From positions 1 to 64,000 of the forward strand of contig CAJAFV010000046.1 in the NCBI GenBank assembly GCA_903939115.1: a stretch of 64,000 bases of DNA. Direction: 5' to 3'. Shown one piece after another: positions 40,412-48,690 of this stretch. Positions within the stretch are counted from its first letter, which is position 1. The number at the start of each line of letters is the position of its first letter. The notes under the pieces are model-generated. The model ran no database searches. It was not told the DNA's origin and saw only the letters and a list, made by a program, of their open reading frames with translations. The translations under genes and the position numbers were made by a program. Source of the DNA: an uncultured Geobacteraceae bacterium (GTDB lineage Bacteria; Desulfobacterota; Desulfuromonadia; Geobacterales; Pseudopelobacteraceae).

Positions 40412-43400
40412 ACCTGTCCGAACTATTCATACGACGCCCGATCATGACCAACCTTGTCATGGTGGCGGTCATGGTATTTGGCCTGTTTGCCTATCGACTG
40501 CTGCCGGTGAACGACTTGCCGAGTATTGATTTTCCTACCATTCAGGTCAGTGCCGACCTGCCGGGTGCCAGCCCAGAAACTATGGCTTCATCTGTTGCCA
40601 CACCGCTGGAACGCCAGTTTTCAACAATAGCCGGCCTCGACTCCATGACCTCCACTAATGGGCAGGGGGTTTCACGCATTACCCTCAAATTCTCTCTGGA
40701 AAAGAGCATTGATTCTGCTGCACAGGATGTTCAAGCGGCGATTTCGAAAGCGGCCCGGCAGCTCCCTCAGGAAATGCCCACTCCACCCTCCTATCAGAAG
40801 GTTAACCCCGCCGATTCGCCTGTTTTCTATCTGGCGCTCAGTTCGCCGACTTTGCCGCTCTCGGAAGTCAACGAATTTGCCGATACCGTCATCTCGCCGC
40901 GCATATCCATGATAAACGGGGTCGCCCAGGTGCAGGTATATGGGTCACAGAAATATGCCGTGCGGGTTCAGCTTGATCCGAAAGCGCTTGTCAGTCGTAA
41001 AATAGGTCTGGATGAAGTCTCGGCCGCCCTGGCCAAATGGAACGTAAACCTGCCGACCGGTGGCTTGCAGGGTGATAAACAGGCGTTTACTATCCAGGCG
41101 AGCGGTCAGCTGCTCGATGCAGAGGCATTCAAAGCGGTGACGGTTGTGTTTCGTGGTGGAGCGCCGGTGCGACTCTCCGATATAGCAACCGTTACGAACA
41201 GCGTTGAAAATGACAAGATAGCTGCGTGGTACAACTCGAAGGGGGTCTCGACCAGGGCTATCGTAATGGCAATTCAGCGTCAGCCCGGAACCAATACCAT
41301 CGAAGTTGTTGATAGTATCAAGCAGCAGATGCCAAGTTTTCGCAGTCAATTACCTGCATCTGTCGACCTGAACACGCTTTTTGATCGTACCAACACGATC
41401 CGTGAATCGGTGGCCGATGTCAAGTTTACCCTGCTCCTGACGATAGCCCTGGTTATCCTGGTAATTTTTCTCTTTCTGCGCAACCTTTCCGCAACAGTCA
41501 TTCCAAGTCTTGCCCTGCCGCTTTCGATAATCGGGACGTTCGGGGTAATGTACGCGTTGGGGTTTTCCGTCAACAACATCACCTTAATGGCTTTGACACT
41601 GTCAGTCGGCTTCGTCGTCGATGATGCCATCGTTATGCTGGAAAACATCGTCCGGCACATGGAACATGGCGAGTCGGCAATGACGGCGTCACTGCACGGC
41701 TCAAAAGAGATCGGCTTTACCATCATTTCGATGACAATCTCGCTCGTGGCGGTCTTTATTCCGGTTCTGTTCATGGCCGGTATGCTGGGGCGTATGCTGC
41801 ACGAATTTGCCGTTACGATTGCCTTTGCCATCCTCATTTCCGGCGTCGTGTCACTGACCCTGACGCCGATGCTTTGCAGCCGCTTTCTCAAGCCGCCGGC
41901 CGAGCAGAAACATGGTCGACTCTATAACTTTATGGAGCGTTTCTTCGACGCCATGCTGCATACCTATGAGCGCTCCCTGTCAAAAATCCTCCGCTTCCGG
42001 CGGACAACGGTGGTTGTCACATTCATCATGATGCTGATCACCGGGTGGTTGTTTACCCGGATGCCGATGGGACTGCTTCCTGCCGATGATATCGGTGCCA
42101 TCTTTGCCATTACGGAAGGGGCGCAGGGAATATCCTTTGAAGATATGAAGCGGCAGCAGCAGAAGCTGGCCGATATTGTTCTGCAGGAGCCGAACGTTGA
42201 AGCATTTATGTCGTCAGTCGGTTCCAGCGGTAGCAGGGTCGGCTCTAACAGCGGTTCTATGTTCATGCGCTTAAAACCGCGCCACGAACGGAAGCTGAAT
42301 GCCGACCAGATTATCCAGAAACTGCGCCCGAAAGTTATGGCGGTGCCCGGAATAATGATGTTTATGCAGAATCCTCCGCCAATCCGTCTCGAAGCCACCC
42401 AGTCAAAGGCACAGTATCAGTTTGTGCTGCAGAGCCCCGACACTGATGATCTCTATAAACAGGCGGCTGCGTTTGAGTTGAAGGTTCGCGGCATGTCGAT
42501 GCTGCAGGACGTTACCAGTGATCTGCAGATTAAAAACCCGCAGGTGTCGTTGCAGATAGACCGGGATCGCGCCGCCTCCATGGGGGTTTCTGCCGAGCAG
42601 ATTGAGGAGACGCTCTATTCCGCCTACGGTTCCCGACAGGTGTCGACAATTTATTCGCCGAATAATCAATACAAGGTCGTCATGGAGCTCGAACCACAGT
42701 ATCAGCAGGATCCAAGTGCGCTGGGACTGCTGTATGTCCGCTCCTCTACCGGCACCCTTGTCCCGCTGGCGTCGCTTGGTACGCTGAAAAACAGTCTCGG
42801 TCCGCTCTCGGTCAACCATCTGGGCCAGATTACCGCTGTGACCATCTCATTTAATCTCAAACCTGACGTTCCGCTTGGCGACGCCGTTGCGGCAATCGAG
42901 ACGGAAGCCAAAAGCCTTCCGGCGTCCGTTACTACCGGTTTTCAGGGGACCGCCCAGGTCTACCAGGCTTCCACCAAAGGACTGGCACTGCTGCTGGTGA
43001 TCGCGATACTGGTGATCTATATCGTGCTTGGTGTGCTGTACGAAAGTTACGTCCACCCTCTCACCATTATATCCGGACTGCCGTCGGCCGGATTCGGAGC
43101 GCTGATTACCCTGCTGATTTTTGGCAAAGATCTCAACCTCTACTCGTTCGTCGGCATAATCATGCTGATTGGCATTGTTAAGAAGAACGCCATCATGATG
43201 ATCGACTTCGCCCTTGAAGCACAGCGAACCGAAGGAAAAACGCCGATGGAGGCGATCTATCAGGGGTGCCTGGTCCGATTCCGGCCGATCATGATGACCA
43301 GTATGGCGGCTCTCATGGGGACACTTCCGATTGCTATCGGCATTGGCGCCGGTGCTGAATCCCGCCGGGGGCTCGGCCTGGCCGTTGTCGGCGGCTTGCT

Positions 43401-43497
43401 CGTCTCGCAACTGCTGACACTCTATATCACTCCGGTCGTCTATTATTACATGGATCGACTGCAGTCTTTTGTCGTGAAACGCTACAAAAAACTGTAG
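40408..43497 (+). CDS. RND efflux pump permease (AcrB/MdtB family)
   Basis: A 1029-residue HAE1-type pump beginning with GTG at 40408, overlapping the adaptor stop by 4 bp. N-terminal LFIRRPIMTNLVMVAVMVFGLFAY is helix 1; LPSIDFPTIQVSADLPGASPETM is the porter domain start. LSVGFVVDDAIVMLENIVRHME contains the two transmembrane aspartates used for proton relay. A second repeat carries IGIVKKNAIMMIDFALE. Drives drug or lipid export by proton antiport. Substrates unknown. The MdtB/MdtC-like subgroup is probable. Confidence 0.94.
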   Translation: MNLSELFIRRPIMTNLVMVAVMVFGLFAYRLLPVNDLPSIDFPTIQVSADLPGASPETMASSVATPLERQFSTIAGLDSMTSTNGQGVSRITLKFSLEKSIDSAAQDVQAAISKAARQLPQEMPTPPSYQKVNPADSPVFYLALSSPTLPLSEVNEFADTVISPRISMINGVAQVQVYGSQKYAVRVQLDPKALVSRKIGLDEVSAALAKWNVNLPTGGLQGDKQAFTIQASGQLLDAEAFKAVTVVFRGGAPVRLSDIATVTNSVENDKIAAWYNSKGVSTRAIVMAIQRQPGTNTIEVVDSIKQQMPSFRSQLPASVDLNTLFDRTNTIRESVADVKFTLLLTIALVILVIFLFLRNLSATVIPSLALPLSIIGTFGVMYALGFSVNNITLMALTLSVGFVVDDAIVMLENIVRHMEHGESAMTASLHGSKEIGFTIISMTISLVAVFIPVLFMAGMLGRMLHEFAVTIAFAILISGVVSLTLTPMLCSRFLKPPAEQKHGRLYNFMERFFDAMLHTYERSLSKILRFRRTTVVVTFIMMLITGWLFTRMPMGLLPADDIGAIFAITEGAQGISFEDMKRQQQKLADIVLQEPNVEAFMSSVGSSGSRVGSNSGSMFMRLKPRHERKLNADQIIQKLRPKVMAVPGIMMFMQNPPPIRLEATQSKAQYQFVLQSPDTDDLYKQAAAFELKVRGMSMLQDVTSDLQIKNPQVSLQIDRDRAASMGVSAEQIEETLYSAYGSRQVSTIYSPNNQYKVVMELEPQYQQDPSALGLLYVRSSTGTLVPLASLGTLKNSLGPLSVNHLGQITAVTISFNLKPDVPLGDAVAAIETEAKSLPASVTTGFQGTAQVYQASTKGLALLLVIAILVIYIVLGVLYESYVHPLTIISGLPSAGFGALITLLIFGKDLNLYSFVGIIMLIGIVKKNAIMMIDFALEAQRTEGKTPMEAIYQGCLVRFRPIMMTSMAALMGTLPIAIGIGAGAESRRGLGLAVVGGLLVSQLLTLYITPVVYYYMDRLQSFVVKRYKKL

Positions 43498-43567
43498 AAA
43501 CCTGCCAATCTGCCGATGAATAAGTAACGTTCATGAAGTTATTCCGGAGCAGAGCTAAGGGCAGATC

Positions 43568-43954
43568 GTGGCAAAAACAGTTGAAATAAAAATTGCGGAT
43601 GATATTGAATTTCGCGCAATTGCCAATGCCTTTGGCCTTCTCATCGCCTCTGCCGGACTGGTCGCCGGTGAAATGGTGCGCCAGCGCAGCTTTGAATACT
43701 GGCTGGATGATATCGTACCGCTTCTGTTTGTCTGTTGGATGGCGTTTCGGCTCTACCGGAACTTCTTATCAACAATGAATGCCTATCTGGACTATGTTCC
43801 ACCACCCTCTGTCGCGCGTGATCGAAAAATTCGTGAAGCTCTTAAGTCCGAGCAGGCGGCGGTCGCACAGATTTCCGCTAAGACCGGATATTCAGAGGAA
43901 CAGGTGGCGGCGGAAGTTGCCAAGCGCATAAGTGCAATGAAGAAGAAACCCTAA
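43568..43954 (+). CDS. Hypothetical small membrane protein
   Basis: A 128-residue protein with GTG start at 43568. It has two membrane helices (about 18-38 and 48-66: AFGLLIASAGLVAGEMV and DDIVPLLFVCWMAFRLY) and a cytoplasmic C-terminal helical part with a motif EEQVAAEVAKRI. Family not recognised. It lies between the RND pump and the GspE-like gene, 71 bp after the pump. Translation is supported by GGGCAG upstream only weakly. Confidence 0.6.
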   Translation: MAKTVEIKIADDIEFRAIANAFGLLIASAGLVAGEMVRQRSFEYWLDDIVPLLFVCWMAFRLYRNFLSTMNAYLDYVPPPSVARDRKIREALKSEQAAVAQISAKTGYSEEQVAAEVAKRISAMKKKP

Positions 43955-43984
43955 AAAAATAAATTTTCATAGCAGACGAAGATA

Positions 43985-45775
43985 ATGCCTGAGACGAAGA
44001 AACTGACGTTTGAAAATTTGGCTCGCCTGATGGAACAACGAGGGCTGTTGTCGCACATTCAACTGAAGGAGATTCTGACGCTCGGAAAGGTCCAGGAATC
44101 TCGCCTGCATGCTCTCCATTACTCCGGTGCATCCCGCAGAACCAGTACCGGTGCCGAAATTGTCTCCCCCACCGAAATTCTCGCATCCCTCAATCTTGAA
44201 ATACAGGGTTCTCGCGGACAAGTGCTTACTGTGGATGTTATCACCGAAGCATTAGCTTCTGCCACCGGACTCCCTTATTTAAAAATTGATCCTCTCAAAC
44301 TTGATCTTCACGTTGTCACCGACCATATTCCCCGTCCTTTTGCCCTCAAAAATCTGATCGTTGCCGTTAAGGAGTTGCATGGCGTTATTACGGTCGCAGT
44401 GGCCGATCCGTTCAATGAAGCAATTGTGAACGAACTAGCCGTTGCCAGGGGCTTGAATGTCAGGCGGGTACTCAGTTCAAAGAGTGACATCTTAAAAATA
44501 TTACGTGAATTTTATGGCTTCCGGGCATCGGTGTTGGCAGCTGAGGCTGAGGTGTCAACGTCAATAGATTTAGGAAATCTAGAACAATTCTTTAAACTGA
44601 AAGGGCATCAGGATGTTGAAAGCTCCGACAAACACGTCATATCGGCTGTCGATTTTCTTCTGAACTATGCATTTGACCAGCATGCCAGTGATATTCACAT
44701 AGAACCGAAACGGGAAACCTCGCTGATCCGTTTTCGTATCGACGGTGTCATACATAATATTCATGTTATTCCAAAGCCGATGCATGCCCCGATCATCTCG
44801 CGTATTAAAATGCTCTCCCGTATGGATATGGCTGAAAAACGGCGTCCTCAGGATGGCCGTATCAAGACAAACTTCAACAACAAGGATATCGAACTCCGTG
44901 TCTCGACGGTGCCGGTTGCCTTTGGAGAAAAAGTTGTCATACGGGTGTTTGATCCAGACATTCTCCTCCAGGATCTGGACAGCATGGGCTTTTACCCGCG
45001 CGAACTATCGCTCTTCAACTCATTTCTGCGGCGTCCGAATGGCATCGTATTGGTGACCGGCCCAACCGGCAGCGGCAAGACGACCACGCTTTATTCGTCG
45101 CTCCGGTCGCTTTCCTCACCTGAGGTCAATATCGTCACGGTTGAAGATCCGATCGAGATGGTAATGGAGGAGTTTAACCAGATTGGTGTGCAACAGGGGA
45201 TCGGCGTCAGTTTTGACAGCATACTGCGCAACATACTGCGTCAGGACCCCGACATTATCATGATCGGTGAAATTCGAGATCGCGAGACGGCAGAAAACGC
45301 AGTTCAAGCCGCATTGACCGGACATCTGGTTCTGTCTACTCTGCACACCAACGATACCGCCTCCACCGTCATCCGGTTGCTGGACCTGGGTGTCCAGCCC
45401 TTTATGATCTCGGCAACCGTGCTCGGCATAGTCGCACAGCGACTGGTACGCAAAATATGTCCTCACTGCAAAAAAACCCGCACCCTTTCTTCCGATGAAT
45501 GCGCCTACCTGCAGTTGCCGCAGTCATCGTACTCCGTGTGGGAAGGAAATGGTTGTAAAGAGTGCCGGGGTACCGGCTATCGGGGGCGCAGCGGTCTGTT
45601 TGAAGTAATGGAGCTGAATGAACGGCTGAAGGCTCTGGTGGCAGATTCTGCAGGGCTCGCCGCAATTGTCGGGGCAGCCCGTCAGGAGGGTGTTGTCACT
45701 CTGCGTGAAATTGCCATTAAAAAAATGCTGGAGGGGGTAACGACGTACGAAGAAGTTATCGCAATGACAGGATAA
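43985..45775 (+). CDS. GspE/PilB-family type II secretion or pilus ATPase
   Basis: A 596-residue traffic ATPase. The N-terminal part is the GspE_N/MshEN domain, with LKIDPLKLDLHVVTDHIPRPFALK, a known cyclic di-GMP-binding fold in some members. Further on come DIHIEPKRETSLIRFRIDG, GPTGSGKTTTLYS (Walker A, about 358), EDPIEMVMEEFNQ (Asp box) and GEIRDRETAENAVQAALTGHLVLSTLHTND (Walker B, His box). The C-terminus carries CPHCKK and CKECRGTGY, the zinc tetracysteine site. It powers pilus extension or type II secretion. No other pilus genes are near, so the machine served is uncertain. Confidence 0.92.
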   Translation: MPETKKLTFENLARLMEQRGLLSHIQLKEILTLGKVQESRLHALHYSGASRRTSTGAEIVSPTEILASLNLEIQGSRGQVLTVDVITEALASATGLPYLKIDPLKLDLHVVTDHIPRPFALKNLIVAVKELHGVITVAVADPFNEAIVNELAVARGLNVRRVLSSKSDILKILREFYGFRASVLAAEAEVSTSIDLGNLEQFFKLKGHQDVESSDKHVISAVDFLLNYAFDQHASDIHIEPKRETSLIRFRIDGVIHNIHVIPKPMHAPIISRIKMLSRMDMAEKRRPQDGRIKTNFNNKDIELRVSTVPVAFGEKVVIRVFDPDILLQDLDSMGFYPRELSLFNSFLRRPNGIVLVTGPTGSGKTTTLYSSLRSLSSPEVNIVTVEDPIEMVMEEFNQIGVQQGIGVSFDSILRNILRQDPDIIMIGEIRDRETAENAVQAALTGHLVLSTLHTNDTASTVIRLLDLGVQPFMISATVLGIVAQRLVRKICPHCKKTRTLSSDECAYLQLPQSSYSVWEGNGCKECRGTGYRGRSGLFEVMELNERLKALVADSAGLAAIVGAARQEGVVTLREIAIKKMLEGVTTYEEVIAMTG

Positions 45776-45800
45776 GGTTCCGAAAAATAGTTGAATAGAC

Positions 45801-45840
45801 AGAAAAGCCGCCCGTTGTCTGGCGGCTTTTCTGTGTTTTT
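45801..45840. terminator. Bidirectional terminator between convergent genes
   Basis: AGAAAAGCCGCC (45801-45812) pairs with GGCGGCTTTTCT (45821-45832) with a loop CGTTGTCT and T run after on the plus strand, and an A run before serves the minus strand. It lies 26 bp after the GspE-like stop. Confidence 0.85.
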
Positions 45841-45858
45841 GGAGATGAATTATTCCAA

Positions 45859-45969
45859 TTCTAAATCAAGAGTGATATCAAGGCGGCGAGGATTGAGGCG
45901 ACGAAGGCATAAAACCAATATGTTGAGGAGCCGAAGACGAGCCAACGAAGATAGCGCCTTGATTTAGAA
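45859..45969. repeat. Inverted-repeat element downstream of cpsB-like gene
   Basis: TTCTAAATCAAG (45859-45870) and CTTGATTTAGAA (45958-45969) are perfect inverted arms 111 bp apart overall. Inner arms ATCAAGGCG and CGCCTTGAT offer an alternative pairing. On the minus strand one frame reads RWLVFGSSTYWFYAFVASI, resembling a membrane-peptide coding stretch, but without a start codon. It may be a small structured repeat or a MITE-like relic. Confidence 0.4.
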
Positions 45970-45975
45970 ATGGTA

Positions 45976-46707
45976 TTAGCTGTCTTTAAATGGTTGGAGA
46001 ATCCGGTCGGCATGCTCAGCTGCGTGCAGGTCACTGCCATACCGGTCGTACACACCTTTGCTGCGCAATATCTCCGCATTTGTCTTGACCTGATTGCCAT
46101 AGAAGCCGCCGAAGCTGCCCAGGTTCCCCTGAAACGAGCATCCCAACTTGCGCAGATAGTCAAGGAGTGGGTTCCCGGTAGAATCGGTAAGTTCTTGCTC
46201 CTGACGGTCGTCATGGCCGCCGGTTAACGCGTTTTTTATCGTATTGAAGAAGCCCCTGGTAGCGGTCCGTTCCGCTCCCGGTTCAAGGAGGCGGCATCGC
46301 TCCGGGTGGGCAATTACCGGGGTAAAACCTGACCGCACAACGTTCTGCAGCAACAGGCGCACCGTCTCATCGGCAGTGCGCGGTGGGATTTCAACCAGAA
46401 TCTGGCGACTGTCACCAAGCGGAAGGGGGTCTTCCAGGTAGGCCGGCAGATACTCATCAAGATAGTATTCGCGTCCGGACAGCAAGGTCAGCGGAATATT
46501 GTTGTCGCAAATGCGCTGCTGAAGTTCCCGTATTACCTGGCGTACTTCACTATTGCTTGCTTCAAAACAGTCGCGGATCAGGTGGGGTGTGCAATGGATC
46601 TCCGTGAATCCATAATCTGCAAGGAGACCAGCCATGACGAGTGATTGTTCGATGTTTCTCGGGCCATCGTCGAGACCGGGTAGTATATGGCAGTGCCAGT
46701 CGATCAT
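45976..46707 (-). CDS. CpsB/YwqE-type PHP-domain tyrosine phosphatase
   Basis: A 243-residue PHP-domain protein: MIDWHCHILPGLDDGP with the metal histidines, EIHCTPHLI, GREYYLDEYLP, VIAHPERCRLL and a final YGSDLHAAEH. CpsB-type enzymes dephosphorylate the tyrosine kinases that control capsule and exopolysaccharide chain length. No kinase gene is adjacent, so the target is unknown. All metal-ligand residues visible. The insert around residues 150-180 (ALTGGHDDRQEQELTDS) is longer than typical. Confidence 0.88.
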   Translation of the reverse strand: MIDWHCHILPGLDDGPRNIEQSLVMAGLLADYGFTEIHCTPHLIRDCFEASNSEVRQVIRELQQRICDNNIPLTLLSGREYYLDEYLPAYLEDPLPLGDSRQILVEIPPRTADETVRLLLQNVVRSGFTPVIAHPERCRLLEPGAERTATRGFFNTIKNALTGGHDDRQEQELTDSTGNPLLDYLRKLGCSFQGNLGSFGGFYGNQVKTNAEILRSKGVYDRYGSDLHAAEHADRILQPFKDS

Positions 46708-46802
46708 GATGTTAATTTTCCAGGGAAGTTATTGGGCAAGATTTTAAATATAAGGGACTTTACTACACTTTGGCGGCTGATGCAATTACGGGGATAGTTC
46801 GA

Positions 46803-46856
46803 TTGTTAACCATTTGTATGTGACTGGTTGACAATATAAGACTGCTATGGTATCGA
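46803..46856 (+). promoter_or_regulatory. BirA operator overlapping the bioBD promoter
   Basis: TTGTTAACC (46803-46811), 14 nt, then GGTTGACAA (46826-46834) matches the BirA operator TTGTAAACC-N14to16-GGTTTACAA closely. The second arm overlaps a -35 TTGACA (46828-46833), with a weak -10 TATCGA at 46851-46856 (17-nt spacer). Biotin repression through BirA is thus likely. bioB starts at 46875. Confidence 0.75.
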
Positions 46857-46874
46857 ACTCTCCGGAGGTAGGTT

Positions 46875-47879
46875 ATGACGATACGAAATTATATTCAGAG
46901 TATGGCCGAAAAAGTGCTCGCCGGAGAAACCATTGGAGCCGAAGAGGCGTTAAAACTCTCTGCGGTGACCGGTTCCGACCGGTACCTGCTGTTTGCCGAA
47001 GCGGCCAGAATACGCGACCACTTTGTCGGCAGTGCTGTGTTCCTCTGTTCAATCATCAATGCCAAATCTGGGCGCTGTGCTGAAAATTGCGCATTCTGCG
47101 CCCAGTCGGCTCACCATGACACCGGCGCCCCGGAGTACGCACTGGTTGACGAGGATGAAATGGTGCGCTGTGCCGCTCTGGCGGAAGAAAACGGTGCCGG
47201 TTGCTACGGCATTGTCACCAGCGGCACCAGTATCAATAACGCGGATGAGCTTGATCGCGTCTGCCGAGCGGTCGCACGAATCAAAACAGAAACCGGGATA
47301 TCCCCCTCCTGCTCGTTGGGGATTATGGACGGCGAAACGGCGCTGTGCTTGAAAAATGCCGGGATGGAAACCTATCATCACAATATTGAAACCGCCCGCA
47401 GTTTTTTTCCGGAAATCTGCACAACCCATGACTATGAAGAAGATGTCGCTACAATTCGTGCTGCCAAAGCCGTTGGATTACGGGTCTGCTGTGGCGGCAT
47501 CTTTGGTTTGGGGGAATCTTTTGCCCAGCGGGTCGAGATGGCGCTGACTCTCCGTGAGTTGGATGTTGACTCGATACCGCTCAATTTTTTGAATCCGGTG
47601 GCAGGGACACGACTTGAAAATGCAGATAACCTTAGACCGCTTGAATGCTTGACGATTATTGCCGTGTACCGCTTTCTGCTGCCTGATAAACGCCTGTCAG
47701 TCTGTGGCGGGAGGGAGAAGAACCTGCGGGAATTGCAGTCATGGATGTTCCTTGCCGGTGCGAACGGCACCATGACCGGTAATTATCTGACGACCCCGGG
47801 GCGTCCTCCCGAACTTGACCGGCAGATGCTGAAAGATCTTGAAATTCCGGTCGAGGGTTGTTGCGGAGCGGAAAGCTGA
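46875..47879 (+). CDS. bioB: Biotin synthase
   Basis: A 334-residue radical SAM enzyme. The cluster motif is GRCAENCAFCAQSAHH with Cys68, Cys72 and Cys75 (CX3CX2C). CGGIFGLGESFAQR and PLNFLNPVAGTRLE are typical; conserved residues for the auxiliary 2Fe-2S cluster follow. BioB inserts sulfur into dethiobiotin. The ATG at 46875 follows CCGGAGGT. The stop overlaps the bioD start (TGATG). It is controlled by a BirA-type operator directly upstream. Confidence 0.97.
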   Translation: MTIRNYIQSMAEKVLAGETIGAEEALKLSAVTGSDRYLLFAEAARIRDHFVGSAVFLCSIINAKSGRCAENCAFCAQSAHHDTGAPEYALVDEDEMVRCAALAEENGAGCYGIVTSGTSINNADELDRVCRAVARIKTETGISPSCSLGIMDGETALCLKNAGMETYHHNIETARSFFPEICTTHDYEEDVATIRAAKAVGLRVCCGGIFGLGESFAQRVEMALTLRELDVDSIPLNFLNPVAGTRLENADNLRPLECLTIIAVYRFLLPDKRLSVCGGREKNLRELQSWMFLAGANGTMTGNYLTTPGRPPELDRQMLKDLEIPVEGCCGAES

Positions 47880-48598
47880 TGGCGCCACGCGGAATTTTTG
47901 TGACCGGTACCGATACCGGTGTCGGCAAGACGATCGTTGCGGCAACTTTGGCACGATTGCTGAGGATGAACGGCGTTGCAGTCGGTGTTATGAAGCCGGT
48001 CACCAGCGGTTGTCGCGAAGAGAATGGCATGCTGGTTTCGGATGATGCCCGACTGCTCTGCCAGGCGGCCGGCATTCAGCTGTGCGATGATGTTGCTCCG
48101 TATCGCCTCCGTGAGGCGATAGCCCCCGCTGAGGCCGCCCGGATTGATGGCGTCCGGATTGATTTCTCCAACATTAAGGCCGCTTTTGACCGGTTGGCGT
48201 CTTCGTATCAGTACGTGATTGTTGAAGGGGCGGGGGGGCTAATGGTTCCGCTGTCAGGTGGACTGCTGGTTGCTGATCTGGCTCGCGAGCTTGAGCTGCC
48301 CCTTCTTGTCGTGGCCCGTCCGGGGTTGGGTACAATCAACCACACGGTTTTGACCTGTTTTGCTGCTCGGCAATTGGGGCTTCAGGTTGCCGGTGTTATT
48401 GTTAATGGTATGCCGGCCTCTCCCGGACCGGCGGAGCAGGGTGCTCCTCATCAGATCGGCTCGCTTTGCGGTGCGCCTGTTCTGGGAATATGGCCGCATC
48501 GTGATGAAGTTGATGAGATGGAGGTCGTTGACGAACTGGCAGCCTGGCTGGATGGGCAGGCGGAGACGAGTATAGTGTTGAGGGAGTTAGGGGTGTAA
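47879..48598 (+). CDS. bioD: Dethiobiotin synthetase
   Basis: A 239-residue P-loop enzyme: GTDTGVGKTIVAATLARLL near residue 10, MKPVTSGC for substrate binding, VIVEGAGGLMVPLS, and VNG near 170 for ATP. It makes dethiobiotin from diaminopelargonic acid, CO2 and ATP, the step before BioB. Start at 47879 is translationally coupled to bioB. bioA and bioF are not in the window. Confidence 0.95.
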   Translation: MAPRGIFVTGTDTGVGKTIVAATLARLLRMNGVAVGVMKPVTSGCREENGMLVSDDARLLCQAAGIQLCDDVAPYRLREAIAPAEAARIDGVRIDFSNIKAAFDRLASSYQYVIVEGAGGLMVPLSGGLLVADLARELELPLLVVARPGLGTINHTVLTCFAARQLGLQVAGVIVNGMPASPGPAEQGAPHQIGSLCGAPVLGIWPHRDEVDEMEVVDELAAWLDGQAETSIVLRELGV

Positions 48599-48690
48599 AT
48601 TTCCCCTCATCCGCCCTGTCGGGCACCTTCTCCCTAAAGGAGAAGGGATATTAATTCTCCCCTCGCCCATCGGGAGAGGGTGGTCGAAGA
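48597..48690. repeat. Hairpin-rich dispersed repeat (CCTCATCC / GGAGAAGGG type)
   Basis: A cluster of palindromic pieces: CACCTTCTCCCTAAAGGAGA, then AGGG, and CTCGCCCATCGGGAGAG. It resembles intergenic REP-like repeats found near gene ends in many bacteria. Its right half encodes the last residues of the SulP gene and may act as a terminator for bioBD. Confidence 0.65.
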
